Below are positions 28,071 through 35,878 of a stretch of DNA of 61,760 nucleotides, in pieces. A model generated the notes under the pieces. That model saw only the letters and a program-made list of their open reading frames with translations, was not told the origin of the DNA and did no database searches. The DNA comes from an uncultured Lysobacterales bacterium (GTDB taxonomy: Bacteria; Pseudomonadota; Gammaproteobacteria; Xanthomonadales; SZUA-36): the NCBI GenBank assembly GCA_937924405.1, contig CALDVW010000019.1:1-61760 (forward strand), given 5' to 3'. Numbering within the stretch: position 1 is the stretch's first letter; each line of letters starts with the position of its first letter. The translations under genes were made by a program, and so were the position numbers.

Positions 28071-28724
28071 ATGCCCAAACCATTCAAAGAAAACCATTTT
28101 ATCTGGCTCACCCTCGCCCTGATCGGCTTGCTGATCTCCGGTGCGATTTCCCGGGAAATTTCAAATAACCTGACATTGCAACTGTTCGAATTAAGCAGTA
28201 TCGCTCTATTGATGATCTCACTTCTGAGCTTTAAAACCAGCCACATATGGATCAAGGGGTTTGTCATCATAGTCGCCATCATGCTTGCGACAGTCGTCGT
28301 TCGTAGCGCTACCAAAATTCCCGCTTTCGAATACTTTTATCTTGGATTGATGCTCGCTTTTTTCCTGGGGGCTGCCTGGCTGGTTGCAAGCCAGGTCCTG
28401 TTGACCGGTTCTGTCGATTTCAACAAAATTGTCGGGGCCGTTGCCCTTTACTTGATGCTGGGGCTGATCTGGTCAATTTTCTATGTCATCCTGCTGGAGT
28501 TTTCACCGCAGGCCCTGAAGGGGATTGAAGCGGGTAACTGGTATGACAACCTGCCGTCCACGACCTATTTCAGTTTCGTAACGTTGACCACATTGGGTTA
28601 CGGTGACATCAGCCCGGTCAAACCGATAGCTGAAGTACTTGTAATTCTCGAAGCGGTTGTGGGGATGTTGTACCTGGCGGTGATTGTGGCCAGCCTGGTC
28701 GGGTCATACAGGGACACCAGGTAA
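28071..28724 (+). CDS. Potassium-channel-type ion channel protein
   Basis: A 217-residue integral membrane protein with about five or six hydrophobic segments. The last pair flanks a pore loop carrying the potassium selectivity filter, TTYFSFVTLTTLGYGDISP, near residue 168. Upstream helices are at about residues 9-28, 38-55, 62-80, 85-107 and 119-142. There is no RCK or cyclic-nucleotide domain, so gating is unknown; the preceding helices lack the regular arginine array of voltage sensors. It stands alone, 139 bases after the amidohydrolase, and converges with the NERD gene across 11 bases. Confidence 0.85.
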   Translation: MPKPFKENHFIWLTLALIGLLISGAISREISNNLTLQLFELSSIALLMISLLSFKTSHIWIKGFVIIVAIMLATVVVRSATKIPAFEYFYLGLMLAFFLGAAWLVASQVLLTGSVDFNKIVGAVALYLMLGLIWSIFYVILLEFSPQALKGIEAGNWYDNLPSTTYFSFVTLTTLGYGDISPVKPIAEVLVILEAVVGMLYLAVIVASLVGSYRDTR

Positions 28725-28735
28725 GAAGTTTAGCG

Positions 28736-29623
28736 TTATTGATTCAGGATGGATCCACGTTCTGCAAGGGAGCGGCATTTTGCCGTTTCAATTTCTGCCG
28801 GCGACCCATCCGGTTGGTAGCAGAAGCAACGGCCGGTATCGCTCGAATACCCACAGACGAGAGAATCCTCCCAGAGATCCTGTTCGGTTTTCTGGCTGCC
28901 GTCCGGATGATACAGTTCAGAGCTGGAGGCCTGCCGTTGCTTTTCGACATGGCTATGCCACCAGGCGGTCAGGTCGTCGCGGAATGCGAAGTAAACGCCA
29001 CCAAGCAGGGTAATCAGCAGAATTAGCCGCACCAGATTCCACCTGGCCGCTGCGAAACCGCCACCCAACTGGATGTCAGAGTTCATGATTGTCTTTAAAG
29101 CGCTCGCAGCCTGTTCGTCACTTAGCAGTTGTTGGCCTTTTTTTCGCATGAACCGGACAAGTTTTTGCGGCGCCAGCAGGTTGTCGGGCATCTGGGTTTT
29201 AAACCCACGCTGTCCCGCCAGCACCACGATGGGGTGGAATTTCGAAGCGGGGAGGTCCAGCAGCTTCTGCAAAGCCTGGGCCTGTAGGGCATTACGATGC
29301 ATCGGATTGTCAAGCCGTGTGAAGCGGCTCAAATGATATTGTTTCCATCGATCCTGGAATTCACCCCCGGAAACCCAGCCGCGGGCCAACTGGCTTTCAA
29401 TCACGAAAATTCCAAATTTTGAAACCACCACGTGATCAATTTTTATGGTTCCGCCACCGGCAGGGACGACCAGGCTGTTGAAGATGGTGTACCGGTTTTT
29501 TTCCAGACCGGTGGCCAGGATGCGCCTAACCCGGGTTTCTGCGATATCTCCCCTGAAACGGGGCGATGCAATGAAAACGATCAGAAGTACTAGCGGAACG
29601 ATCCAGAGTAAATGCACGATCAA
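28736..29623 (-). CDS. NERD (nuclease-related) domain protein, membrane-anchored
   Basis: A 295-residue protein. An N-terminal helix (MIVHLLWIVPLVLLIVFIA) anchors it. The NERD domain follows, with NSLVVPAGGGTIKIDHVVVSKFGIFVIES near residue 55 and GEFQDRWKQY, then a second hydrophobic stretch (LVRLILLITLLGGVYFAF) near 203 and a cysteine-containing C-terminal tail. The usual nuclease core ends ETK; here it reads ESQ, so the catalytic lysine appears replaced. It starts six bases after the nrdJb stop, suggesting co-transcription with the ribonucleotide reductase. No activity can be assigned. Confidence 0.78.
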   Translation of the reverse strand: MIVHLLWIVPLVLLIVFIASPRFRGDIAETRVRRILATGLEKNRYTIFNSLVVPAGGGTIKIDHVVVSKFGIFVIESQLARGWVSGGEFQDRWKQYHLSRFTRLDNPMHRNALQAQALQKLLDLPASKFHPIVVLAGQRGFKTQMPDNLLAPQKLVRFMRKKGQQLLSDEQAASALKTIMNSDIQLGGGFAAARWNLVRLILLITLLGGVYFAFRDDLTAWWHSHVEKQRQASSSELYHPDGSQKTEQDLWEDSLVCGYSSDTGRCFCYQPDGSPAEIETAKCRSLAERGSILNQ

Positions 29624-29629
29624 ATCTTG

Positions 29630-30352
29630 TCAGCCGCATTTGCTGTAACCGCAAGAGAGGCAGGTAGCGCAGTTATCCATGATAATCACAGCCTTGGTGT
29701 GGCATTTCAGGCAGAGTGTCGCTGAAGCCGGGTATTCGGCGTCTGCATCAATTTCATTCGTTTTTTTTTCCAACGATGCCTCAGCTTCCGCCCGTTTTTG
29801 ATCCAGGATCAGCTGCTGCTGCTCGGAAAGCTCCTCTTTTTCCATCAAACCAATTTTTTGCAGGTGATGCTCAATGACCGCGCCAATGTCCGCAATGATG
29901 GAAGGCATGAACTTTCCGCCGGGCTTGAAATACCCTCCGCGCGGATCAAATACCGCCTGTAACTCTTCGGCCAGAAAAGTCACATCGCCACCTTTTCGGA
30001 ATACCGCCGACATCAACCGTGTGAGAGCCACGATCCATTGAAAATGGTCCATGTTCTTGGAGTTGATGAAAATTTCGAAAGGGCGGCGTTGTTCATGCTC
30101 AGTACCCTGATTCAGGATTATGTCGTTTATCGTGACATACATGGCGTGATCGTCCAGGGGGGTTTTAATTTTGTAGGTCGACCCCTCGAGCGCTTCCATG
30201 CCTTCCGGCCGCAGTACACGCTCGGTCATCCTGATGATTGTAGCGGACTGGCGATCTGTCGTTTCGGCCTCGGCTTCTTTCCTGGTCGCTATTTCCTCTT
30301 CTTCCTTTACGACTTCGTAGCCAACGATTTTTCCCTGGATCTTGATACTCAT
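29630..30352 (-). CDS. nrdJb: Class II ribonucleotide reductase, NrdJb subunit (C-terminal half)
   Basis: A 240-residue protein corresponding to the C-terminal part of B12-dependent ribonucleotide reductase, encoded separately as in Pseudomonas. It has the TSCPD-like region (YVTINDIILN, RPFEIFINSKNMDHFQWIVALTRLMSAVFRKGGD) and a C-terminal cysteine array CLKCHTKAVIIMDNCATC followed by CGYSKCG, the likely redox-active and zinc-binding tail that re-reduces NrdJa. ATG 30352 is chosen, since upstream codons begin with TTG and lack similarity. It lies 362 bases after nrdJa, an unusually long gap with several hairpins, and six bases before the NERD gene. Confidence 0.88.
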   Translation of the reverse strand: MSIKIQGKIVGYEVVKEEEEIATRKEAEAETTDRQSATIIRMTERVLRPEGMEALEGSTYKIKTPLDDHAMYVTINDIILNQGTEHEQRRPFEIFINSKNMDHFQWIVALTRLMSAVFRKGGDVTFLAEELQAVFDPRGGYFKPGGKFMPSIIADIGAVIEHHLQKIGLMEKEELSEQQQLILDQKRAEAEASLEKKTNEIDADAEYPASATLCLKCHTKAVIIMDNCATCLSCGYSKCG

Positions 30353-30406
30353 TAGTTTTCTACCTTTCAATTCTCTTGCTTGTTAGCCCTCTGGGACGCA
30401 AGGCTC

Positions 30407-30435
30407 GCGCCGACACAGGATGTGACCGGCGGCGC
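30407..30435. repeat. Nested inverted repeat in the nrdJa-nrdJb spacer
   Basis: GCGCCG (30407-30412) pairs with CGGCGC (30430-30435). Inside it, CACA (30414-30417) pairs with TGTG (30421-30424) around a GGA loop. It lies about 55 bases before the nrdJb start in the direction of transcription. Confidence 0.55.
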
Positions 30436-30480
30436 TGGCGTGCTCCCCAATCTGTTTTCTGGCAGTACCGGGACAGAAAA

Positions 30481-30509
30481 GAGGTGTACGTCCTTGTACG
30501 TAACACCTC
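30481..30509. repeat. Strong inverted repeat in the nrdJa-nrdJb spacer
   Basis: GAGGTGT pairs with ACACCTC (7 bp), continues through ACGT/ACGT (4 bp) with a single bulged base at 30502, and closes a six-base CCTTGT loop. This is the best hairpin of the spacer. There is no T-tract on either strand next to it, so it is not a typical intrinsic terminator. Confidence 0.7.
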
Positions 30510-30714
30510 CGTAATTTTGACGGAACCCAAAACTTCCCTCGCCGTCACTTTATCCCTGATTTTATTATTATGACTTCCGTGTACCTCAGTACACTTCCTT
30601 GTCCCAGAAGCCGCTTACGCTGCTTCCAGTTCTTCTACTGCCTTGCTTCCTGTCCTCTCCGACCTTTCGATCTTTCAACCTTCCCTGTACCGGCTTTTCC
30701 AGCTGATTTTATAT

Positions 30715-32862
30715 TCAGAATTTTCCGTAATACCCCTCTTTGAGGGCATCGAAGAGATTCGCCGCTGTATGCGTTTCACCGTCGTATTCGATCTCTTCGT
30801 TTCCCGCCACCTCGACTTCTTCGCCATCCTCGAGGACGAATCGATAGATGGTGTTTTCCAGGTCCTTATCTTTGACGAGCACACCCTGGAATGCTTCCGG
30901 GTTGAAGCGGAAAGTTGTACAGCCTTTCAGGCCCTTGTTATGTGCGTAAGTGTAAATATCCTTGAATTCTTCGAACGGAAATTCCGTCGGCACGTTGGCT
31001 GTTTTTGAAATAGATGAATCAATCCAGATCTGAGCAGCCGCCTGGATATCTACGTGCTCGGTTGGTAAAACATCTTCGGCGGTCAGGAAATAGTCAGGCA
31101 AGCTGCTGGCCTCGTCCTGGGCGTAGGGCATTGCCTGCTGATTAACCAGGGTGCGGTAAGCCAGCAACTCATAACTGTATACCTCTACTTTTTCCTTGGA
31201 TTTCCGGCCTTCCCGGATGACATTACGGCTGTAGTGATGGGCAAAACTGGGCTCGATGCCATTCGAGACATTATTGGCCAGCGACAGCGAGATGGTCCCG
31301 GTGGGCGCAATTGAAGTGTGATGGGTAAAGCGCGCCCCCTCCCGGGCCAGCGATTCCACCAGCTCCGGTTTGTACTCCGCCACTCTTTGCATGTACCGAC
31401 TGTACTTTGCCATCAGCACCTTGCCAGGTATTATGTCGCCCACTTCATAACCGTCTGACAGCATTTCCGGCCTGTGCCGCAACATGTCGCCCGTGACCGG
31501 GAAATCTTCTTCCATGATGGGCGCCGGTCCTTTTTCGCGCGCAAGCTCCAGTGACTCTTCCCAACCGGCGAAAGCCATTTCCCGGGCCACTTTTTCAGTG
31601 AAATCCAGCGAATCTTCCGCCCCGTATTTCATCCTCAGCATCGTCAACGTCGAACCCAGGCCGAGAAACCCCATGCCGTGACGTCGCTTACGGGTGATTT
31701 CATCACGCTGCTTTCCAAGCGGTAAGCCGTTGATTTCTACTACATTGTCCAACATGCGTGTAAAAATCCTGACCACCTTCCGGTATTCGTCCCAGTTAAA
31801 AGCCGCTTCGCTGGTGAACGGGTTTTCAACAAAGCGGGTCAGGTTTACCGAACCCAGCAGGCATGATCCGTACGGCGGTAAGGGCTGTTCTCCGCAGGGA
31901 TTCGTGGCCCGGATATTTTCGCAAAACCAGTTGTTGTTCATCTCATTGATGCGATCGATCATGATGAAGCCGGGTTCGGCGAAGTCATATGTCGAGGACA
32001 TGATCATGTCCCACATTCTTCTGGCTGGAACAGATTTGTGAATTCGGCAGGCGACCATTCCGTCATCGCGCGTAATGTAGCCCTCGGTTTCCGGCCACTC
32101 CCGCCAGATCACGAGTTCGGGATCGTCCAGGTTCACTTCGCTGGCTTCGCTTTCGTTGATCGGGAAAGCCAGCGACCAGTTGTCGTTTTTTTCCACTGCC
32201 TGCATGAATTCATCGGTCACCAGCAAGGAACAGTTGAACTGCCGCAGGCGACCGTCTTCCCGCTTGGCGCGGATGAAGTCCATCGCATCCGGATGACCTA
32301 CTTCGAATGTGGCCATCTGTGCACCACGACGGCCTCCGGCCGACGAGACGGTAAAACACATCTTGTCGTAGATATCCATGAAACTGAGCGGGCCGGAAGT
32401 GTATGCACCTGCCCCGGAAACATAAGCACCCTTCGGCCTGAGCGTGGAGAATTCGTAGCCAATTCCGCAACCGGCCTTGAGCGTCAAACCCGCTTCATGC
32501 ACTTTTTCGAGAATTCCATCCATGGAATCGCGAATCGTGCCTGAAACCGTACAATTGATTGTCGAGGTCGCCGGCTTATGTTCTTTGGCTCCGGCATTAG
32601 AGGTTATTCTTCCGGCTGGAATGGCGCCTCGACGAAGGGCCCAGAGAAAAGAGCTGTACCATTGTTCCTGTTTTTGTTTGCTCTCTTCGACTTCTGACAG
32701 GGCCCGGGCAACCCGTTTATAGGTGTCGTCAATAGTCTCGTCAACGATATCCCCGGATTTGGTTTTCAGACGGTACTTTTTGTCCCAGATATCCAGGGAT
32801 GCGGCCTGGAAAGGAATTTCTTTAGAATCAGTGCCAATGGCCTCAACCTGAACGCTGCTCAT
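30715..32862 (-). CDS. nrdJa: Class II (adenosylcobalamin-dependent) ribonucleotide reductase, NrdJa catalytic subunit
   Basis: A 715-residue catalytic half of a split B12-dependent ribonucleotide reductase. Signatures are TSTINCTVSGTI near residue 94, the allosteric and active-site region LKAGCGIGYEFSTLRPKGAYVSGAGAYTSG, FNCSLLVTDEFM near 209, the radical-site triad in NPCGEQPLPPYGSC near 320 and HHTSIAPTGTISL near 516. It reduces ribonucleotides to deoxyribonucleotides independently of oxygen, using adenosylcobalamin. The redox-tail cysteines are absent here and present in nrdJb downstream. The ATG is preceded by GGAAG, and two NrdR-type palindromes lie 41-88 bases upstream. The ending YYGKF is natural, with no sign of frameshift into nrdJb. 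Confidence 0.93.
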   Translation of the reverse strand: MSSVQVEAIGTDSKEIPFQAASLDIWDKKYRLKTKSGDIVDETIDDTYKRVARALSEVEESKQKQEQWYSSFLWALRRGAIPAGRITSNAGAKEHKPATSTINCTVSGTIRDSMDGILEKVHEAGLTLKAGCGIGYEFSTLRPKGAYVSGAGAYTSGPLSFMDIYDKMCFTVSSAGGRRGAQMATFEVGHPDAMDFIRAKREDGRLRQFNCSLLVTDEFMQAVEKNDNWSLAFPINESEASEVNLDDPELVIWREWPETEGYITRDDGMVACRIHKSVPARRMWDMIMSSTYDFAEPGFIMIDRINEMNNNWFCENIRATNPCGEQPLPPYGSCLLGSVNLTRFVENPFTSEAAFNWDEYRKVVRIFTRMLDNVVEINGLPLGKQRDEITRKRRHGMGFLGLGSTLTMLRMKYGAEDSLDFTEKVAREMAFAGWEESLELAREKGPAPIMEEDFPVTGDMLRHRPEMLSDGYEVGDIIPGKVLMAKYSRYMQRVAEYKPELVESLAREGARFTHHTSIAPTGTISLSLANNVSNGIEPSFAHHYSRNVIREGRKSKEKVEVYSYELLAYRTLVNQQAMPYAQDEASSLPDYFLTAEDVLPTEHVDIQAAAQIWIDSSISKTANVPTEFPFEEFKDIYTYAHNKGLKGCTTFRFNPEAFQGVLVKDKDLENTIYRFVLEDGEEVEVAGNEEIEYDGETHTAANLFDALKEGYYGKF

Positions 32863-32902
32863 TAATTCTTCCGTGTAATTATTTGGTTTTATTCAATTAT
32901 GG

Positions 32903-32918
32903 GCACAAGTTATTGTGC
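32903..32918. promoter_or_regulatory. NrdR-box-like operator, proximal to nrdJa
   Basis: The 16-bp site GCACAAGTTATTGTGC is an almost perfect palindrome close to the NrdR consensus (acaCwAtATaTwGtgt). It lies 41 bases upstream of the nrdJa start. A second copy begins 32 bases away, about three helical turns, as is typical of NrdR box pairs. Confidence 0.8.
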
Positions 32919-32934
32919 GCTATTTTTTTTTATG

Positions 32935-32950
32935 ACACAAGATATTGTGC
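32935..32950. promoter_or_regulatory. NrdR-box-like operator, distal to nrdJa
   Basis: ACACAAGATATTGTGC matches the NrdR box pattern more closely than the proximal copy. Start-to-start spacing is 32 bases. NrdR is the ATP/dATP-sensing repressor of ribonucleotide reductase genes; its own gene is not in this window. Confidence 0.82.
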
Positions 32951-33202
32951 CAGAGGAAACCAAAGATACGCCCCTGCAACCACTCTGTCAAATTCATTTT
33001 GCTTCAGCTCCATATCCTCAATATTTCTATTATCTATTTATATTTCAATATTTTATATACCAACTACATGGGATCATAAATCCAGAAACTCTCCCCTGAA
33101 ACTCTGAAATCCGCTATATTGCTCAAATTCGTTTCGTCGCAAATCAGCGAAGCAACGATGATGGACTGCCCAAATACAGCTTTCTCACCACGGTAAACCC
33201 AA

Positions 33203-33667
33203 ATGCCAGACATCATTCTGTACCAGCCTGAAATTCCACCTAACACCGGCAACATCATCCGCTTGTGCGCCAACTCGGGCACGCGCCTGCACCTGATCGA
33301 ACCCCTGGGTTTCGTTCTTGACGATGCCAGGCTCCGCCGGGCAGGATTGGACTATGACGAACTAACTGACGTTCACAGACACCTGAATTGGCAGGCCTTC
33401 CGCGAGCAAAACCCAACAACCAGGTTGTGGGGTTTTTCAACAAAGGGAGGAACAAGGTACAGCGATGCAGCGTTCGGGGAGAATGACGGATTGGTATTTG
33501 GTCCGGAAACCCGCGGCTTGCCCCGGGAGATTCTCGGAGAAATCGGTGAGGATCATGTACTGCGGCTTCCAATGCAGGAAAACAGCCGTAGCATCAACCT
33601 GTCGAACACGGTGGCTATCGGCCTTTATGAAGCGTTAAGGCAACTGAATTTTTCAGGGCTCCGCTAG
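33203..33667 (+). CDS. trmL: tRNA (cytidine/uridine-34 2'-O)-methyltransferase
   Basis: A 154-residue SPOUT-class methyltransferase. It opens with YQPEIPPNTGNIIRLCANSGTRLHLIEPLGF, has the knot motif VFGPETRGLP near residue 97, and ends in LPMQENSRSINLSNTVAIGLYEALRQL, which is the SAM-binding trefoil knot. TrmL methylates the ribose of wobble position 34 in two tRNA(Leu) isoacceptors. The length is normal. It converges with gpsA, overlapping by four bases at the stops. In E. coli trmL lies near secB-gpsA-cysE too, so this neighbourhood is conserved although the orientation differs. Confidence 0.95.
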   Translation: MPDIILYQPEIPPNTGNIIRLCANSGTRLHLIEPLGFVLDDARLRRAGLDYDELTDVHRHLNWQAFREQNPTTRLWGFSTKGGTRYSDAAFGENDGLVFGPETRGLPREILGEIGEDHVLRLPMQENSRSINLSNTVAIGLYEALRQLNFSGLR

Positions 33668-34674
33668 GCGGTTTCCCGTTTCTGCTCACGGGACAACAGG
33701 TCGCGGACACTCTGGTACGGGTCCCAGCCTTGATGGATGATTCCATAAACCTGTTCCGCGATGGGCATTTCCACCTCGTGCCGCCGGGCCAGGCGCCAGA
33801 CTTCTTCCGCCGTTTTCACCCCTTCCACGACCTGACCAATTTCTCTGACCGCTTCGTCAACCGACTTGCCGGCGCCGAGAGCGAGACCCAGCCTGCGGTT
33901 ACGGGAAAGATCACCTGTACAGGTGAGGACCAGGTCACCCATTCCAGCTAAGCCGATCAGGGTTGCTTCCCTCGCGCCCAGCACCCTGCCAAGCCGCATC
34001 ATCTCCGCCAGGCCGCGCGTAACCAGCGCCGCCCTTGCATTATCTCCCAAGCCCATGCCATCACAAATTCCGGGGGCCACTGCGAGGACATTTTTCACCG
34101 ATCCCCCCAGTTCCGCGCCAATGATGTCATCACTGGTATACGCGCGGAAACTCTCCCCATGCAGCGCTTTGGCAATACGTGCGCAAAAGGCGTGGTCAGC
34201 ACCGGCCACGGTCACGGCGGTTGGCTGATTCGCCGCGACCTCCCTGGCAAATGACGGCCCTGTTACGACGGCCAGCGGCCGCTCGTCTCCAAAGAGTTCC
34301 TGCGCCGGTTCATGCAGGAACTGCCCGGTACCCGGCTCGAGGCCCTTGCAGGCCCATGCTATGCCCTGCCCTGGCTTGAGCCAGGGTGATATTTGCTTGA
34401 GCACACTGGCAAATGCATGGGAAGGCACCACGACCAGTATTTCATCGGCCATGCGCACCGCTTCTTCAAGTTCCGCTTGAATCAGCAAATCATCGGGTAG
34501 TGGGTAATCCGCAAGGAACTGCTCATTGCAGCGGGCCCTGGCAATTGACTCGATATGCTCCCTGTCCCAGTCCCACAGCACGGCTCTGGAACCCGAACGC
34601 AACAATTGCATTGCAAGGGCTGTCCCCCAGGAACCGGCGCCGAGGACAGCAAACAAGGGCTTGCTCTCGTTCAT
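33664..34674 (-). CDS. gpsA: Glycerol-3-phosphate dehydrogenase (NAD(P)+)
   Basis: A 336-residue GpsA. The Rossmann motif is VLGAGSWGTALAMQLL near residue 10, VTGPSFAREVA near 140, the catalytic lysine lies in LGGSVKNVLAVAPGICDGMGLGDNARAAL near 192, and GLAGMGDLVLTCTGDLSRNRRLG follows. It makes sn-glycerol 3-phosphate for phospholipid synthesis. ATG 34674 gives the standard N-terminus; the frame continues to a TTG at 34701. It follows secB by 36 bases on the same strand, the same secB-gpsA order as in E. coli. It overlaps the trmL stop by four bases. Confidence 0.96.
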   Translation of the reverse strand: MNESKPLFAVLGAGSWGTALAMQLLRSGSRAVLWDWDREHIESIARARCNEQFLADYPLPDDLLIQAELEEAVRMADEILVVVPSHAFASVLKQISPWLKPGQGIAWACKGLEPGTGQFLHEPAQELFGDERPLAVVTGPSFAREVAANQPTAVTVAGADHAFCARIAKALHGESFRAYTSDDIIGAELGGSVKNVLAVAPGICDGMGLGDNARAALVTRGLAEMMRLGRVLGAREATLIGLAGMGDLVLTCTGDLSRNRRLGLALGAGKSVDEAVREIGQVVEGVKTAEEVWRLARRHEVEMPIAEQVYGIIHQGWDPYQSVRDLLSREQKRETA

Positions 34675-34710
34675 CACGGCCGGTTGACGATCGGTACCCA
34701 AATGACGGAA

Positions 34711-35250
34711 TCAGTCGTCGGCTGCAAACTCAGTGATCACTGCTTCGCCATTACCCTGTTCCGCGGCACCCTGTTTCTGTTCGTCCATCATCTGTTGCAT
34801 GCGCTGCGCATACAATTGATCGAAATTCACCGGCTGCAGAGTCAACGGTGGAAAACCACCATCCGCGACCAGGCTGGAAATCATTTGCCTGGCATAGGGG
34901 AACAAGGTATTCGGGCACATGGTGTTCATGACCGCATGAGACGCCTGCTCATTGAAGCCGGAAACCAGGAAAATACCTGCCTGGGCGACTTCGGCGAGAT
35001 AGCCCGTTTTTTCACCTATTGTTGCCGTCATGGTGACCGTCAGGACGACTTCAAACAGATTGTCACCCAGTTCCTCCACCCGCTGAGCCAGGCTCATTTT
35101 TACATCGGCCTGGCCACTTTCATTGAAGATCTGAGGCGCATTGGGAAGCTCGAAAGAAACGTCCTTTACGTACATTTTTTGAATTTGAAACTGCGCGGCG
35201 GCGGCTTCATCCGGGGTCATTACCGGTCCTGGGACCTGTTCTTCTGCCAT
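34711..35250 (-). CDS. secB: Protein-export chaperone SecB
   Basis: A 179-residue SecB. The core reads FQIQKMYVKDVSFELPNAPQIF near residue 22, YLAEVAQAGIF near 90, and MCPNTLFPYARQMISSLVADGGFPPLTLQPVNFDQLY, which is the conserved C-terminal half. The acidic glutamine-rich tail is a little longer than that of E. coli. SecB holds preproteins unfolded for SecA. ATG 35250 matches the family start; a GTG at 35283 would add 11 unrelated residues. It lies between the rhodanese gene and gpsA, matching the yibN-(grxC)-secB-gpsA order of E. coli, but grxC is missing. Confidence 0.95.
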   Translation of the reverse strand: MAEEQVPGPVMTPDEAAAAQFQIQKMYVKDVSFELPNAPQIFNESGQADVKMSLAQRVEELGDNLFEVVLTVTMTATIGEKTGYLAEVAQAGIFLVSGFNEQASHAVMNTMCPNTLFPYARQMISSLVADGGFPPLTLQPVNFDQLYAQRMQQMMDEQKQGAAEQGNGEAVITEFAADD

Positions 35251-35311
35251 GATTAAATCACTCTTTGTGGTTGGTTCGTTCACTTTCGGGAACGATAAAA
35301 GTAAAATTATC

Positions 35312-35740
35312 TCACTTTTTGGTGGTAACCGGGAATTGGTCGCTGCGCCACTGGGCCATGCCCCCTTTCAGCACGGCGACTTCGCTTGCCCCCATTTTAC
35401 GGAGACTGGCCGCAGCCCCCATTGCGGTCTGGCCTGTTTTGCAGACCACCAGTAATTTTTTGTCTTTCAACTTCTGGATTTCAGCATCGGGTTTGGCCAG
35501 GTGGGATGCCTGATAATGGCGTGCATTAACAATATGCCCTTTGTTAAAATCGGCGACCGGGGAGATGTCGATTACGACGGCGTTCGGGTCATTGATCCAG
35601 GGTACCGCAAGCGCTGGAGACAGCTCTTTGAGGCCCTGAACCTTGCGCGCAACCTCTGTCCAGATCAAAAGGCCCAGAACGGCGACGAAAGCGCCTACCA
35701 GCAGCAAGTTGTTACGCGCGAATTCAAATACCAGTTCCAT
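35312..35740 (-). CDS. yibN: Membrane-anchored rhodanese-like protein (YibN type)
   Basis: A 142-residue protein with one N-terminal helix (NLLLVGAFVAVLGLLIWTEV) and a single rhodanese domain. The active cysteine is C100 in LLVVCKTGQTAMGAA, and the substrate-entry motif VIDISPVADFNKGHIVNARH is present. It may transfer sulfane sulfur; YibN in E. coli has also been linked to membrane protein insertion. ATG 35740 fits the family start, with AGG directly before it; the longer open frame to 35899 is not similar to anything I recognise. It lies 61 bases upstream of secB. Confidence 0.88.
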   Translation of the reverse strand: MELVFEFARNNLLLVGAFVAVLGLLIWTEVARKVQGLKELSPALAVPWINDPNAVVIDISPVADFNKGHIVNARHYQASHLAKPDAEIQKLKDKKLLVVCKTGQTAMGAAASLRKMGASEVAVLKGGMAQWRSDQFPVTTKK

Positions 35741-35878
35741 CCTGTATTCTCTTTTATGGAATAATATTGTCACCCCACAGCTGCCGGACGGTGTAACGCT
35801 CATGCGAGACAATCGATCCGCCTGTGGGCCTGTCACATCTGGAGTCAGTAGAAGCAAAATGCAAGTAGGCAATTGGAA

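Larger units (their letters stand above)
30353..30714 (-). other. 362-bp hairpin-rich spacer between nrdJa and nrdJb
   Basis: There is no convincing gene here. On the transcribed strand I find a series of self-complementary segments: 30607-30626 (5-bp arms GAAGC/GCTTC), 30579-30594 (perfect 6-bp GTGTAC/GTACAC, 4-base loop), 30508-30524 (TCCGT/ACGGA), 30481-30509 (11 bp with one bulge), 30455-30480 (7-bp TTTTCTG/CAGAAAA) and 30407-30435 (GCGCCG/CGGCGC enclosing CACA/TGTG). The transcribed strand near nrdJa is purine-rich (GGAAG, GAAAG, GGAGAGGA). The run of hairpins suggests a structured RNA or a composite intergenic repeat. Origin and function are unknown. Confidence 0.6.
32863..33202. other. 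340-bp divergent region, nrdJa / trmL
   Basis: No gene is supported. The nrdJa-proximal part carries two NrdR-box-like palindromes. The middle (about 32995-33065) is very AT-rich with runs such as TATTTATATTTCAATATTTTATATA, and may hold promoters or a curved segment. No cobalamin riboswitch core was recognised. Confidence 0.55.

Noticed and set aside
30353-30714. Group I or group II intron between nrdJa and nrdJb
   Set aside because: I looked for conserved group I core elements and a domain V-like hairpin and found neither; nrdJa ends and nrdJb begins at natural boundaries, as in other split NrdJ enzymes.
30643-31008. 121-residue plus-strand frame over the end of nrdJa
   Set aside because: Antisense to the conserved C-terminal region of nrdJa, with no recognisable features.
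32863-33202. Cobalamin riboswitch before nrdJa
   Set aside because: No B12-box core was recognised in the 340 bases; paired NrdR-like palindromes explain the conserved-looking part.
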